This document shows, one piece after another, positions 8,974 to 18,278 of a stretch of 64,000 nucleotides of DNA (its first letter is position 1; each line of letters starts with the position of its first letter). The notes under the pieces are model-generated. The model searched no databases. It was not told the origin of the DNA and was given only the letters and a program-made list of their open reading frames with translations. Source of the DNA: Herbaspirillum frisingense GSF30 (GTDB lineage: Bacteria > Pseudomonadota > Gammaproteobacteria > Burkholderiales > Burkholderiaceae_D); NCBI RefSeq assembly GCF_000300975.2, contig NZ_AEEC02000015.1, positions 1 through 64,000 on the forward strand, in the 5' to 3' direction. The position numbers were made by a program, and so were the translations under genes.

Positions 8974-10356
8974 ATGCATATACATATCCTCGGCATCTGC
9001 GGCACCTTCATGGGTGGCCTGGCCGTGCTGGCCAAGCAGGCCGGCCATACCGTGACCGGCTGCGATGCCAATGTCTATCCGCCGATGAGCACCCAGCTGG
9101 AAGCCCAGGGCATTACCCTGATCCAGGGTTTCGAGCCGTCCCAGGTCGAGTTGAAGCCGGACCTGTTCGTCATCGGCAACGTGGTCTCGCGCGGCAATGC
9201 GCTGATGGAAGAAATCCTCAATCGCGGCCTGCCCTATGTCTCCGGCCCGCAGTGGATGGGCGAGAACATCCTGCAGGACAAATGGGTCCTTTCGGTGGCC
9301 GGCACCCACGGCAAGACCACCACCTCGGCCATGCTGGCCTGGGTGCTGGAGCATGCGGGTTACCAGCCGGGCTTCCTGATCGGCGGGGTGCCGATGAACT
9401 TCGGGATCTCGGCGCGCCTGGGCAGCGACGGCCAGAGGGGACCTTCGCCCTTCTTCGTCATTGAAGCCGATGAGTACGACACCGCCTTCTTCGACAAGCG
9501 CAGCAAGTTCGTCCATTACCGCACCCGCACCGCAATCCTGAACAACCTGGAATACGATCACGCCGACATCTTCCCCGATCTGGCCGCCATCGAGACCCAA
9601 TTCCATCATCTGGTGCGTACCGTGCCGGGCATCGGCCGTCTCATCGTCAATGGCCGCGAACCGGCATTGCAGCGCGTGGTGGCACGCGGTTGCTGGAGCG
9701 AACGCGAGGACTTCGGTGTGGCCCAGGGTCAGCCGGGCTGGTCCCTGCAGACCCACGAGGACGGGCGCTTCGATGTCTTCTTCGAGGGCCAGTTGCAAGG
9801 CACCGTGGTCTGGGAACTGACCGGCGAGCACAACCGCATGAACGCCCTGGCGGCCATCGCCGCCGCCCGCCATGTGGGTGTGCCTGCAGCCCAGGCCATC
9901 GAGGCGCTGGGGGCTTTTCAGAGCGTCAAGCGGCGCATGGAACTGCGCGGCAGCGCCAATGGCGTGGCTGTCTATGACGATTTCGCCCACCATCCGACCG
10001 CCATCGCCACCACCGTGGCCGGCCTGCGCAAGAAGGTCGGCGACGCCCGCATCCTGGCCGTGCTGGAGCCCCGTTCCAACACCATGAAGCTGGGCACCAT
10101 GAAGGAAGCCCTGCCCGGCAGCCTGGCCGAGGCCGACCTGGTGTTCGGCTTCGGTGCCCGCTCCGGACGTGACGCGCTGGGCTGGGACCTGGCCGAGGCA
10201 TTGGCGCCGCTGGGCCAGAAGGCAGCCGCCTTCGATGAGCTCGATGCCCTGGTGCAGGCCGTCAAGGCCGCCGCCAGGCCGGGCGACCACGTGCTGGTGA
10301 TGAGCAATGGCGGGTTCGGCGGCGTACACCAGAAGCTGCTGGACGCGCTGGCATGA
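8974..10356 (+). CDS. mpl: UDP-MurNAc:L-alanyl-gamma-D-glutamyl-meso-DAP ligase
   Basis: Mpl recycles murein by joining the released tripeptide L-Ala-D-Glu-mesoDAP to UDP-MurNAc with ATP. The 460-residue product is a Mur ligase that starts HIHILGICGTFMGGLA. It has the P-loop SVAGTHGKTTTSAM near residue 110, the EADEYDTAFFDKRSK segment near residue 170, and the C-terminal motif YDDFAHHPTAIATT near residue 335. The DDFAHHP signature and the GTFMGG opening separate it from MurC. The ATG at 8974 is used; a TTG two codons earlier is also in frame. A TAAAAT box at 8942-8947 may be its -10 element. It overlaps the next gene by 4 bp. Confidence 0.96.
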   Translation: MHIHILGICGTFMGGLAVLAKQAGHTVTGCDANVYPPMSTQLEAQGITLIQGFEPSQVELKPDLFVIGNVVSRGNALMEEILNRGLPYVSGPQWMGENILQDKWVLSVAGTHGKTTTSAMLAWVLEHAGYQPGFLIGGVPMNFGISARLGSDGQRGPSPFFVIEADEYDTAFFDKRSKFVHYRTRTAILNNLEYDHADIFPDLAAIETQFHHLVRTVPGIGRLIVNGREPALQRVVARGCWSEREDFGVAQGQPGWSLQTHEDGRFDVFFEGQLQGTVVWELTGEHNRMNALAAIAAARHVGVPAAQAIEALGAFQSVKRRMELRGSANGVAVYDDFAHHPTAIATTVAGLRKKVGDARILAVLEPRSNTMKLGTMKEALPGSLAEADLVFGFGARSGRDALGWDLAEALAPLGQKAAAFDELDALVQAVKAAARPGDHVLVMSNGGFGGVHQKLLDALA

Positions 10357-10943
10357 TCCTGTACCTGCACGGTTTTCGTTCCTCGCCGCAATCCTTCAAG
10401 GCGCGGGTGATGGGGCGGCGCATGGCCGAGCTGGGCTTGCAGGACGACTACCTCTGCCCGCAACTGCCGGCTTCGCCCGCTGCAGCCATTGCCCTGGCCG
10501 GGGCGCTGGTGGCCGGTGTCGACCCGGCGCGGCTGACTGTCGTCGGGTCTTCGCTGGGCGGCTTCTATGCCACCTGGCTGGCCGAACACCTCGGTTGCCG
10601 CGCCGTGCTGCTCAATCCTGCGGTCAAGCCGCCACGCGACCTGGAATCCTATGTCGGCGTGAGCACCCAGTATCACTCCGATGAACCCTTCGAATTCAAG
10701 CACGAATACATCGCCGAACTGCGCTCGCTGGTGGTCCCGGCCATCAGCCGCCCGCAGCGCTACCTGCTGCTGGCCGCCACCGGCGACGAAGTGCTGGACT
10801 GGCGCGAGATGGTGGCCCATTACCCGGGTGCGCGTCAGATCGTCATCCAGGGGAGCGACCACGGCATGGCCGAATTCGTGGACTACCTGGACGAAGTGCT
10901 GGCTTTCTGCGGTGTCGCGCCTGCGGGCAAGGTGCTGCGTTGA
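10353..10943 (+). CDS. YqiA/YcfP family alpha/beta-hydrolase (esterase)
   Basis: A 196-residue hydrolase of the YqiA type, beginning MILYLHGFRSSPQSFKA, which supplies the oxyanion-side HGF motif. The nucleophile elbow is VGSSLGG (Ser67). The probable catalytic acid is in ATGDEVLDW and the His is in GSDHGMAEF near the end. The physiological substrate is unknown; E. coli YqiA hydrolyses short acyl esters. The start overlaps the mpl stop (ATGA), and its own stop overlaps the next start (TGATG). The three genes are therefore almost certainly cotranscribed. Confidence 0.88.
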   Translation: MILYLHGFRSSPQSFKARVMGRRMAELGLQDDYLCPQLPASPAAAIALAGALVAGVDPARLTVVGSSLGGFYATWLAEHLGCRAVLLNPAVKPPRDLESYVGVSTQYHSDEPFEFKHEYIAELRSLVVPAISRPQRYLLLAATGDEVLDWREMVAHYPGARQIVIQGSDHGMAEFVDYLDEVLAFCGVAPAGKVLR

Positions 10944-11548
10944 TGCGATGTGTCCCGCGCAAGGCGCGCTGGATGGCGCACCCGCAGGCGCTGGCAACGC
11001 TGCTGGCCACCGAGGGCCAGCGCATGCGCTGCGTTCGTGCCTGGCTGGCCGACCCCGGTTCCATGACCCTGAAACTGAAGGCCCGTACCGACGCCTTCAG
11101 CGTGCGCCTGTTGCGCCAGCGGCCCGCCATGATCCTGGCCGATGAGCATGAGGCATTGGGCGTGACGGCGCGCAGCCGGGTGGTCGAGCGCGACGTGATC
11201 CTGCATTGCGACGGCCTGCCGGTGGTGTTCGGTCACACCGTCTTGTCCACCGGATCGGTGAAATCCGACTGGCCTTTCTTCAGCAAGCTGGGCAATACGC
11301 CGCTGGGCGCCAACCTGTTCTTTGATCCGCTGGTCGGGCGCCGCCCCATCCAGTATGCTCGCCTGAGGTCTGGCCACCCGCTGATGCGCCGCATCGCGCA
11401 GGCCCTGCCGCAGACCCCGCTACCGACCACCCTGCTGGCACGCCGCTCCCTGTTTACGCGGCGCGGCGGGATATTGATGGTCACCGATGTTTTCCTGCCG
11501 GCACTGGAGGCGCTGATGCGTCCGGTGCCGGCCCATGTACCAGATTGA
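10943..11548 (+). CDS. ubiC: Chorismate--pyruvate lyase
   Basis: UbiC removes pyruvate from chorismate to give 4-hydroxybenzoate, the first dedicated step of ubiquinone synthesis. The 201-residue protein shows the family landmarks: RSRVVERDVILHCDG, the conserved LGNTPLGANLFFDP with RRPIQYARL, and the closing LLARRSLF. The conserved Arg and Glu ligands cannot all be placed without an alignment. The ATG at 10943 overlaps the stop of the esterase gene. A Lys/Arg-rich N-terminus (MRCVPRKARW) is typical for this family in Burkholderiales. Confidence 0.88.
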   Translation: MRCVPRKARWMAHPQALATLLATEGQRMRCVRAWLADPGSMTLKLKARTDAFSVRLLRQRPAMILADEHEALGVTARSRVVERDVILHCDGLPVVFGHTVLSTGSVKSDWPFFSKLGNTPLGANLFFDPLVGRRPIQYARLRSGHPLMRRIAQALPQTPLPTTLLARRSLFTRRGGILMVTDVFLPALEALMRPVPAHVPD

Positions 11549-11564
11549 GAAGCGATAGAAGCAG

Positions 11565-13658
11565 ATGAATTTACTGTTCGAAGAATCCGGCGACTTCAAG
11601 GCCGGCTCCATCATGACCCAGCAGGGCGAGTCCTACCAGGTCGAGATGGCCTCCGGCAAGCGCACCAAGGTCAAGTCGCGCGACGCGCTGCTGCAGTTCG
11701 CCTCTCCTGCGCCGCAAGAATTGCTGGAGCAGGCGCAGGCCATCGCCGCCGAGGTCGACCTGGACTTCCTGTGGGAAGTGGCCGGCGAGGAAGAGTTTGG
11801 CTTCACCGAACTGGCGGCCGAATACTTCGGCCACGCGCCCCTGCCACCGGAAGCCGCGGGTCTCCTGCTGTGCCTGCATCACGCGCCGATCTACTTCTAC
11901 AAGAAGGGTCGCGGTCGCTACAAGGCGGCCCCGCAAGCCTCGCTGCAGGCCGCCCTGGCCGGCCTGGAAAAGAAGAAGCAGCAACTGCTGGCGCAGGCCG
12001 CCTATGTGGAAGAACTCAAGGCCCACAAGCTGCCCGAGGCCTTCCGTCCGATTGCCCTGCAATTGCTCTTCAAGCCGGACAAGAACGGCATCGAATACAA
12101 GGCCCTGGACGCCGCCGCCAAGGAACTGCAGACCACCCCGCAGCGCCTGATGCTGGCCGCCGGCGGCGTGGCCTCGCCCAAGGACCTGCACTATGCGCGC
12201 TTCCTTCATGAGTTCTTCCCGCGTGGCACGGGCTTCCCGGCCATCGACATCCCCGCGCCGACCACAGACCTGCCCACCGCCGATGTGCAGGCCTTCTCCA
12301 TCGACGACGTCACCACCACGGAAATCGACGATGCGCTGTCGGTGACCCGACTGGCTGACGGCAAGCTGCGCGTGGGCATCCACATCGCCGCACCGGGCCT
12401 GGCCATCAAGCGTGGCGACGCCATCGATGCGATGGCGCGCGCGCGCATGTCCACCGTGTACATGCCGGGCGAAAAGATCACCATGCTGCCCGACGATCTG
12501 GTGGCTACCTACACCCTGGATGCCGGCGCCGCCCGCCCGGCGCTGTCGCTGTATGCCACGCTGGACCCGGCCAGCTGGGAAGTGCTGGCCACCGAAACCC
12601 GTGCCGAACTGGTGCCGATTGCCGCCAACCTGCGCCACAACGACCTCGATGACCTGGTCACCGAGGAAGCCCTGGCCGAGAATCGCGGCGACTATCCGCA
12701 CAAGGACGAGATCGCGCTGCTCTGGCAATGGGTGCAATTGCTGGAGCAGGGCCGCATGGCCAAGCGCGAGGCCTTCGGCCTGCGGCCGGAACAGAACAAC
12801 CGCGTGGACTTCAACTTCTACGTCGAGAACGACGTGGTCAGCATTGTCCGTCGCCGTCGTGGCGCGCCGCTGGACAAGATCGTGGCCGAACTGATGATCT
12901 TCGCCAACAGCACCTGGGGCAAGCTCATGGCCGACCACGGCGTGCCGGGCATCTATCGCGCCCAGGGCGGCGGTGCCGGCGGCTGGGCCGCCAAGATGCA
13001 GGTGCGCATGGTCACCCATGCCGCTCCCCACCAGGGCCTGGGCGTGGACCAGTACGCCTGGAGCACCTCGCCCCTGCGTCGCTATACCGACCTGGTCAAC
13101 CAGTGGCAGATCCTGGCCTGCATCGAGCATGGCGTGACCGCACCGCTGGTGGCGCCCTTCAAGCCGCGTGACGCCGACCTGTTCGCCATCGTCTCCGGTT
13201 TCGACGCGGCCTATTCCGGCTATGCCGACTTCCAGTCCACCATGGAGCGCTACTGGTGCCTGCGTTGGTTGGCCCAGGAAAATGCCCGCACCGTGGAAGC
13301 GGTGGTGCTGAAGGACGAAATCCTGCGCCTGGTCGATATCCCGCTGGTGTTGCGCATGCCCGGCCTGCCGCAACTGGCGCGCGGCCTGCAGGTCAAGCTC
13401 GACCTGCTGCGCTGGGATGAGGTCGATCTCAGCGTGGAAGCACGCCTGCTGGAAGTGCCGGCCGCGGCGGCCCAGGCCCTGGCCACCGATCTGGGTGAAG
13501 ACGACGAGGAGTTGCTGGAGGGTATGGCTGCGCTGGGCAGCGAGGAGGATGCCTCCAGCGACGAAGCGACCGACGCCGGCGAGGGGGAACCCGGCGCTGC
13601 CGCTGAAACGGAAGCAGCGGCCGATGGCGAAAACCCGCCCGCCGCAGCGGCGCAATGA
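11565..13658 (+). CDS. RNB-domain exoribonuclease (RNase II family)
   Basis: A protein of 697 residues that should degrade RNA 3' to 5'. The RNB catalytic motif appears as FSIDDVTTTEIDDALSV near residue 245-260, with clustered acidic metal ligands. The downstream signature STSPLRRYTDLVNQ is near residue 490. The N-terminal part (about 1-230) lacks obvious cold-shock repeats and is the divergent form seen in betaproteobacteria. The last 60 or so residues are a low-complexity tail rich in Glu, Asp and Ala, probably disordered. It follows ubiC by 16 bp and may belong to the same transcript. It could be annotated as RNase II or as an RNase R-like enzyme; the short length favours RNase II. Confidence 0.9.
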   Translation: MNLLFEESGDFKAGSIMTQQGESYQVEMASGKRTKVKSRDALLQFASPAPQELLEQAQAIAAEVDLDFLWEVAGEEEFGFTELAAEYFGHAPLPPEAAGLLLCLHHAPIYFYKKGRGRYKAAPQASLQAALAGLEKKKQQLLAQAAYVEELKAHKLPEAFRPIALQLLFKPDKNGIEYKALDAAAKELQTTPQRLMLAAGGVASPKDLHYARFLHEFFPRGTGFPAIDIPAPTTDLPTADVQAFSIDDVTTTEIDDALSVTRLADGKLRVGIHIAAPGLAIKRGDAIDAMARARMSTVYMPGEKITMLPDDLVATYTLDAGAARPALSLYATLDPASWEVLATETRAELVPIAANLRHNDLDDLVTEEALAENRGDYPHKDEIALLWQWVQLLEQGRMAKREAFGLRPEQNNRVDFNFYVENDVVSIVRRRRGAPLDKIVAELMIFANSTWGKLMADHGVPGIYRAQGGGAGGWAAKMQVRMVTHAAPHQGLGVDQYAWSTSPLRRYTDLVNQWQILACIEHGVTAPLVAPFKPRDADLFAIVSGFDAAYSGYADFQSTMERYWCLRWLAQENARTVEAVVLKDEILRLVDIPLVLRMPGLPQLARGLQVKLDLLRWDEVDLSVEARLLEVPAAAAQALATDLGEDDEELLEGMAALGSEEDASSDEATDAGEGEPGAAAETEAAADGENPPAAAAQ

Positions 13659-13713
13659 GGCGGTGCTGGCGTAGAATTGCCGCTGTCCCTATCGTCGCTT
13701 TTGCCTGCCTGCC

Positions 13714-14595
13714 GTGAACCTGTTTGCTCAACATCGCCTGCTCAGCGTGGCGCTCGGTATCTCGCTGCTGGTGCACGGCCTGCTGCTGGCCGTACACTTC
13801 GCCGCGCCCGATGCCTTCCGCTTCAAGCCGTCCGACCCGGAACTGGAAGTCATCCTGGTCAACGCCAAGCATGACAAGAAGCCGGTCAACGCCCAGGCCC
13901 TGGCGCAGGCCAACCTGGATGGGGGCGGCAATGCCGAGGACGGCCGCGCCAAGTCACCGCTGCCGGACATGCAGCGGGTCGAGAGCGGCGACAGCGTCAA
14001 GGCCGCGCAACGCAAGGTGGTCGAACTGGAACAGCAGCAGCGCAAGATGCTCGCGCAGCTGCAGGCGGCACAGCAGCATGTGACCAGCGCCGACCAGATC
14101 AAGCCGGTCGAGACGCCGCAGCCCAACGCGCACGACATGACCGAGACGGCCAAGGCCATGGCGCGCATGGAAGCCGAGGTCGCAAAGAACATCGAGCAAT
14201 ACAACAAGCGCCCGAAGAAGACCCAGATCACGCCCAGCACCCGCGAAGTCGGCTATGCCCAGTACTACAAGACGCTGCAGGACAAGATAGAAAAGATCGG
14301 TACCCTGAACTTCCCGACCCGGGACGGCAAGAAGCTCTATGGTGAACTGCTGATCGTCATCCCGGTCTTCCAGGACGGCACCATCTATGAACGCGATGGC
14401 GGCGTGGTGGTCAGGTCCAGTTCCGGCAATGCCGCACTGGACCAGGCGGCGGTGGCCATCGTGCGCCGCTCGGCGCCGTTCGGCCGCTTCCCGGAGAACA
14501 TGCGCACCAGCGGCAAGGACGATGTATGGGAAATCATCACCCGCTTCCGCTTCACGCGTGACCAGGGTGTGCAGGCCGAACTGGGGGCCGGCTGA
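13714..14595 (+). CDS. TonB-like energy-transducer protein
   Basis: A protein of 293 residues with one N-terminal membrane helix (about residues 10-28, LSVALGISLLVHGLLLAVHF, including the His found in TonB helices). A glutamine-rich coiled-coil stretch lies around 95-125 (ELEQQQRKMLAQLQAAQQ). The TonB C-terminal domain is at about 195-285 (YGELLIVIPVFQDGTIYE, then ALDQAAVAIVRRSAPFGRFP). No exbB or exbD lies nearby. It may therefore be an orphan TonB-like scaffold rather than a receptor energiser. The start is GTG at 13714. Its place between an RNase gene and aroE is common in related genomes. Confidence 0.85.
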   Translation: MNLFAQHRLLSVALGISLLVHGLLLAVHFAAPDAFRFKPSDPELEVILVNAKHDKKPVNAQALAQANLDGGGNAEDGRAKSPLPDMQRVESGDSVKAAQRKVVELEQQQRKMLAQLQAAQQHVTSADQIKPVETPQPNAHDMTETAKAMARMEAEVAKNIEQYNKRPKKTQITPSTREVGYAQYYKTLQDKIEKIGTLNFPTRDGKKLYGELLIVIPVFQDGTIYERDGGVVVRSSSGNAALDQAAVAIVRRSAPFGRFPENMRTSGKDDVWEIITRFRFTRDQGVQAELGAG

Positions 14596-14686
14596 GAGGC
14601 TGACGCACTGAGGGTCAGCGGCGCGGGGCAGGAGCGCTGGCGGATCATTCAACGAAAACAGAGAACAAGGGAGCAGGCGGACCACC

Positions 14687-15502
14687 ATGGATGAATACGT
14701 CGTCATCGGCAATCCCATTGCCCACAGCAAATCACCCGAGATCCACGCACAGTTTGCCGCCCAGACCGGCCAGCAACTGCACTACGATCGCCTGCTGGCG
14801 CCACTGCATGGCTTCAAGGCGGCGGTGCAGGTGTTCCAGCGGCGTGGCGGACGCGGTGCCAATGTCACCGTCCCCTTCAAGCTGGAGGCCCATGCCCTGG
14901 CCGACCAGCTGACCGAGCGCGCCCGCCTGGCCGGCGCGGTCAATACCCTCAAGTTCGAAGACGGCCGCATCCTGGGCGACAACACCGATGGTGCCGGCCT
15001 GGTGACTGACATCGTGGTCAATGCCGGCCAGGCGCTGGCGGGGCGTCGCGTGCTTCTGCTGGGGGCCGGCGGTGCCTCGCGCGGGGCACTGCTGCCGCTG
15101 CTGCAGCAAAAGCCGGCTGAACTGGTGATCGTCAACCGCACCCAGTCCAAGGCGGCCGAGCTGGCTGCGCAGTTCGCCTCGCACGGCCCGGTCAAGAGCG
15201 CCGCCTATGCCGAACTGGACGGGGTATTCGATGTCATCGTCAATGCCACTTCGGCCAGCCTCACCGACGACCTGCCGCCGCTGCCCGTGTCGGTCTACGG
15301 CAGCGACACCCTGGCCTACGACATGATGTATGGCCGCCAGCCCACGATCTTCCTGCAGAGCGCCCAGCAGCACGGCGCCTGCGTGCGCGATGGCCTGGGC
15401 ATGCTGGTGGAGCAGGCGGCCGAAGCCTTCCACCTTTGGCGCGGGGTGCGTCCGGCCACCGCCGAGGTATTCGCCAGCCTGCGCGCGCAACTGGCGCAAT
15501 GA
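14687..15502 (+). CDS. aroE: Shikimate dehydrogenase (NADP)
   Basis: AroE reduces 3-dehydroshikimate to shikimate. The 271-residue product has the substrate site [18 protein letters not shown], the catalytic Lys in [11 protein letters not shown] (about residue 65), the paired Asp in [10 protein letters not shown] (about residue 102), and the nucleotide loop [15 protein letters not shown] near residue 127. An NRTQSK segment follows that fits NADP preference. A ribosome site, AGGAG-like, lies just upstream. It is followed 88 bp later by mtgA, the aroE-mtgA neighbourhood being conserved in betaproteobacteria. Confidence 0.96.
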   Translation: MDEYVVIGNPIAHSKSPEIHAQFAAQTGQQLHYDRLLAPLHGFKAAVQVFQRRGGRGANVTVPFKLEAHALADQLTERARLAGAVNTLKFEDGRILGDNTDGAGLVTDIVVNAGQALAGRRVLLLGAGGASRGALLPLLQQKPAELVIVNRTQSKAAELAAQFASHGPVKSAAYAELDGVFDVIVNATSASLTDDLPPLPVSVYGSDTLAYDMMYGRQPTIFLQSAQQHGACVRDGLGMLVEQAAEAFHLWRGVRPATAEVFASLRAQLAQ

Positions 15503-15589
15503 GGGGCCTGCGCCCAGGGTCGGCCCGGCCGGCACGCGTGAGAATCTGCACATCGTGACACCCGAGAACCACAGAACAAGAACCGGCAC

Positions 15590-16297
15590 ATGAAATCGCT
15601 ACGCAAGCTGCTCTTCTGGATCATCGTCCTGCCCATCGCACTGGTGCTGCTGTTACAGGCGTATTTCTTCGTCCAGATCTGGTGGTGGAAGGACCACAAT
15701 CCCGAGTCCACCAGCTTCATGCGTCAGCAATTGTCATTGCTGCGCGAGAAGGACCCCAACGCGCAGCTGCAATTCCGCTGGACGCCGTATGCGCGCATTT
15801 CCAACAATCTCAAGCGCGCCATCATCGCCTCCGAGGATTCCAATTTCTCCGAGCATGACGGCATCGACTGGGAAGCTCTGCAAAAGGCCTACGAAAAGAA
15901 CGAGAAGAAGGGCAAGGTGGTCGCCGGCGGCTCCACCATCACCCAGCAGCTGGCCAAGAATTTGTTCCTCTCCGGTGAGCGCAGCTACCTGCGCAAGGGC
16001 CAGGAATTCATCATCACCTACATGCTGGAATTCCTGCTGGACAAGCAGCGCATCTTCGAGATCTATCTCAACGTGGTGGAGTGGGGCAACGGCGTATTCG
16101 GCGCCGAGGCTGCGGCCCAGCACTATTACCGCACCACGGCCGCCGGCCTGGGTGCGGAGCAGGCCGCGCGCCTGGCGGTGATGCTGCCGCGTCCGCGCTA
16201 CTACGACCGCAATCGCGGCTCGGCCTATCTGGCGGCCCGTACCGGGCTGATCCTGCGCCGCATGAACGCCGCCACGCTGCCGCCGACCCACAAGTGA
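15590..16297 (+). CDS. mtgA: Monofunctional peptidoglycan glycosyltransferase
   Basis: MtgA polymerises lipid II into glycan strands at the outer face of the inner membrane. The 235-residue protein has one N-terminal helix (about 8-28). It then shows the GT51 motifs: [20 protein letters not shown] with the catalytic Glu, [20 protein letters not shown], and [19 protein letters not shown]. It lacks a transpeptidase domain, as expected for the monofunctional class. With mpl, anmK and the M23 peptidase it is one of four murein genes within 12 kb. Confidence 0.95.
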   Translation: MKSLRKLLFWIIVLPIALVLLLQAYFFVQIWWWKDHNPESTSFMRQQLSLLREKDPNAQLQFRWTPYARISNNLKRAIIASEDSNFSEHDGIDWEALQKAYEKNEKKGKVVAGGSTITQQLAKNLFLSGERSYLRKGQEFIITYMLEFLLDKQRIFEIYLNVVEWGNGVFGAEAAAQHYYRTTAAGLGAEQAARLAVMLPRPRYYDRNRGSAYLAARTGLILRRMNAATLPPTHK

Positions 16298-16498
16298 GCG
16301 ATTTTCTTGCCGCGTGCGCATGACCGGCGTATGACGTCAGGCTGCCAGCACGGGCCTGACAACAGGCCCCGTGTCGTGCTTGCCTGGCGCCGGGGTTGAA
16401 CGTACACTTGCGCACGTTTCGCGCCTGAGGTCGCGCCGGCCTGCACCGGCGGCAGCGGGTCGCCGCACTCCCACCCGCGTTCCATCCAGCGAGAGCCC

Positions 16499-17464
16499 AT
16501 GATCAATGTATTCGTGTTGCAAAACGGACGACTGAGCCAGGTCAACATCGACAGCCGTACCGACCTGGAACAGGCGGCGCCGGTCTGGGTGGACCTGACC
16601 GAGCCGAACGACGAGGAGCGCGCCTGGGTCAAGAGCATCTATGGCGTGACCCTGCCGGACGAGGATGAATTCAGCGACATCGAAGCCTCGGCCCGTTACT
16701 TCGAGGCCGAGAACGGCGACCTGCACCTGCGCACCGACTTCCTGTTCGAAGGGGATGACGATTCCTCCTCCACCATGACGGTGGCCTTCATCCTGGCCCG
16801 CAACATCCTCTTCTCGGTGCATGCCGAAGACCTGCCGGTGTTCCGCCTGGTGCGCATGCGCGCCCGTTCGCGGCCTGGCTCGATCGGCGACTATCGCGAC
16901 GTGCTGCTGGACCTCTACGAGACCGATGCAGAATATTCCGCCGATGCCCTGGAAGGCATCTACCAGAAGCTGGAGGCGGTGAGCACCAGCGTGCTCAAGA
17001 AGAGCCTGTCCGACCAGGATGCCGCCGACGTCCTGAACACCATCGCCCACGAAGAAGACTTGAACGGCCGTATCCGTCGCAACATGATGGATACGCGGCG
17101 CGCGGTCAGCTTCCTGATGCGCGGGCGGCTCCTGAGTTCGGAGCAGTTCGAGGACGCCCGCCAGATCCTGCGCGACATCGAATCGCTGGACGGCCACACC
17201 GCCTTCCTGTTCGACAAGATCAACTTCCTGATGGACGCCACCGTCGGCTTCATCAACATCAACCAGAACAAGATCATCAAGATCTTCTCGGTGGCGTCGG
17301 TAGCCTTCCTGCCTCCGACCCTGATTGCCAGTATCTACGGCATGAACTTCAAGCTCATGCCTGAACTGGACTGGCCCATCGGCTATCCGTTGGCGATCCT
17401 GATGATGATCGGTTCGGCCATTGCGCCGTTCTGGTACTTCCGTCGGCGCGGCTGGCTCAACTGA
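16499..17464 (+). CDS. corA: CorA-type magnesium/cobalt transporter
   Basis: CorA forms a pentameric inner-membrane channel for Mg2+ (also Co2+ and Ni2+). The 321-residue protein has a long cytoplasmic N-terminal domain and two C-terminal helices. The selectivity motif YGMNF (about residue 281) sits at the end of the first helix. A periplasmic loop, KLMPELDWPIGY, follows, then a positively charged end (FRRRGWLN). A start-proximal GAGAG lies 5-10 bases upstream of the ATG at 16499. Confidence 0.95.
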   Translation: MINVFVLQNGRLSQVNIDSRTDLEQAAPVWVDLTEPNDEERAWVKSIYGVTLPDEDEFSDIEASARYFEAENGDLHLRTDFLFEGDDDSSSTMTVAFILARNILFSVHAEDLPVFRLVRMRARSRPGSIGDYRDVLLDLYETDAEYSADALEGIYQKLEAVSTSVLKKSLSDQDAADVLNTIAHEEDLNGRIRRNMMDTRRAVSFLMRGRLLSSEQFEDARQILRDIESLDGHTAFLFDKINFLMDATVGFININQNKIIKIFSVASVAFLPPTLIASIYGMNFKLMPELDWPIGYPLAILMMIGSAIAPFWYFRRRGWLN

Positions 17465-17603
17465 GTCCTATCCGTTGAGGCCTGTCTGCTGACGGCGACG
17501 TCCTCATTTCTCTGACACCGTTTCCCGGGCTTCTCCGATGCCGTGCGCGCAGCCGGCGCGGCACACTGCATCCATCGTATATCGCCAGATCAGGAGAGCC
17601 CTC

Positions 17604-18071
17604 ATGTCCACTCGCCACCATTACATTTCGCTGGCCATCGTCAGCGCCAGCTTCGCCGGCCTGCTGATCGGTTGCGCCAGCCCGCAGCAACCCTACGGCG
17701 CGGCCCCGCAGTCGCAGAACTATGATCGCGTTGCCTCCTATTCCGGTACCGGCGTGGTCGAGGCCATCGAAGTCACCCACAAGGAAAGTAACGGTGTTGC
17801 CGGTGCCGTGGTCGGCGGCGTGGCTGGCGGCCTGCTCGGTAACGCTGTCGGCGGCGGTACCGGCCGTGTGCTGGCCACCGTGGCGGGTGCCGCCGGTGGC
17901 GCCTACGCCGGCAACCAGGTGCAACGTAACAATTCCGCCGGCCACCAGGTCTACAACATCCGCGTTCGCATGAATGATGGCTCCTTGCAGACCTTCGCAC
18001 AGGAAGACAATACCGACTTCCGCGTCGGTGACCGCGTGCGCCTGGATAACGGTCGTATCTCGCGCTACTGA
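17604..18071 (+). CDS. Glycine-zipper 2TM-domain outer-membrane lipoprotein
   Basis: A protein of 155 residues with a lipoprotein signal peptide ending LLIGC (lipid-modified Cys near residue 24). It then has a glycine-zipper segment rich in GG/GA steps (VVGGVAGGLLGNAVGGGTG, about 67-88), as in SlyB and the rickettsial 17-kDa antigen family. The C-terminal part forms a small beta-rich domain (VYNIRVRMNDGSLQTFAQED). It probably helps maintain envelope integrity, but the role is undefined. AGGAG lies seven bases before the ATG at 17604. A terminator follows at 18203. Confidence 0.87.
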   Translation: MSTRHHYISLAIVSASFAGLLIGCASPQQPYGAAPQSQNYDRVASYSGTGVVEAIEVTHKESNGVAGAVVGGVAGGLLGNAVGGGTGRVLATVAGAAGGAYAGNQVQRNNSAGHQVYNIRVRMNDGSLQTFAQEDNTDFRVGDRVRLDNGRISRY

Positions 18072-18202
18072 TCGCAACTGATCGCTACAGAGCGTTTCAT
18101 ACAGAGATGAGCCGCACCAGTTTCAGTGCCGTGCAATAGTCTTCAACAGTTCTTGAGGGCGCCGGGTGGTCGGGTGAAACCGGTCATCCAGCGCAAAAGT
18201 TC

Positions 18203-18237
18203 AGGCCGTCCGGCTTAGGCAGGACGGCCTTTTTCTT
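18203..18237 (+). terminator. Rho-independent terminator after the lipoprotein gene
   Basis: AGGCCGTCC pairs with GGACGGCCT (9 bp) around a 10-nt loop and is followed by TTTTTCTT. It also lies downstream of the minus-strand anmK gene. Confidence 0.85.
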
Positions 18238-18278
18238 GTGGGCGGCCAGAGGGGGATTGGTCCGGCAGATCAGGCAGC

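Noticed and set aside
11571-13655. 694-residue open frame antisense to the RNB ribonuclease
   Set aside because: His/Gly/Gln-rich translation typical of antisense GC-rich frames; the plus strand carries the clear RNB motifs.
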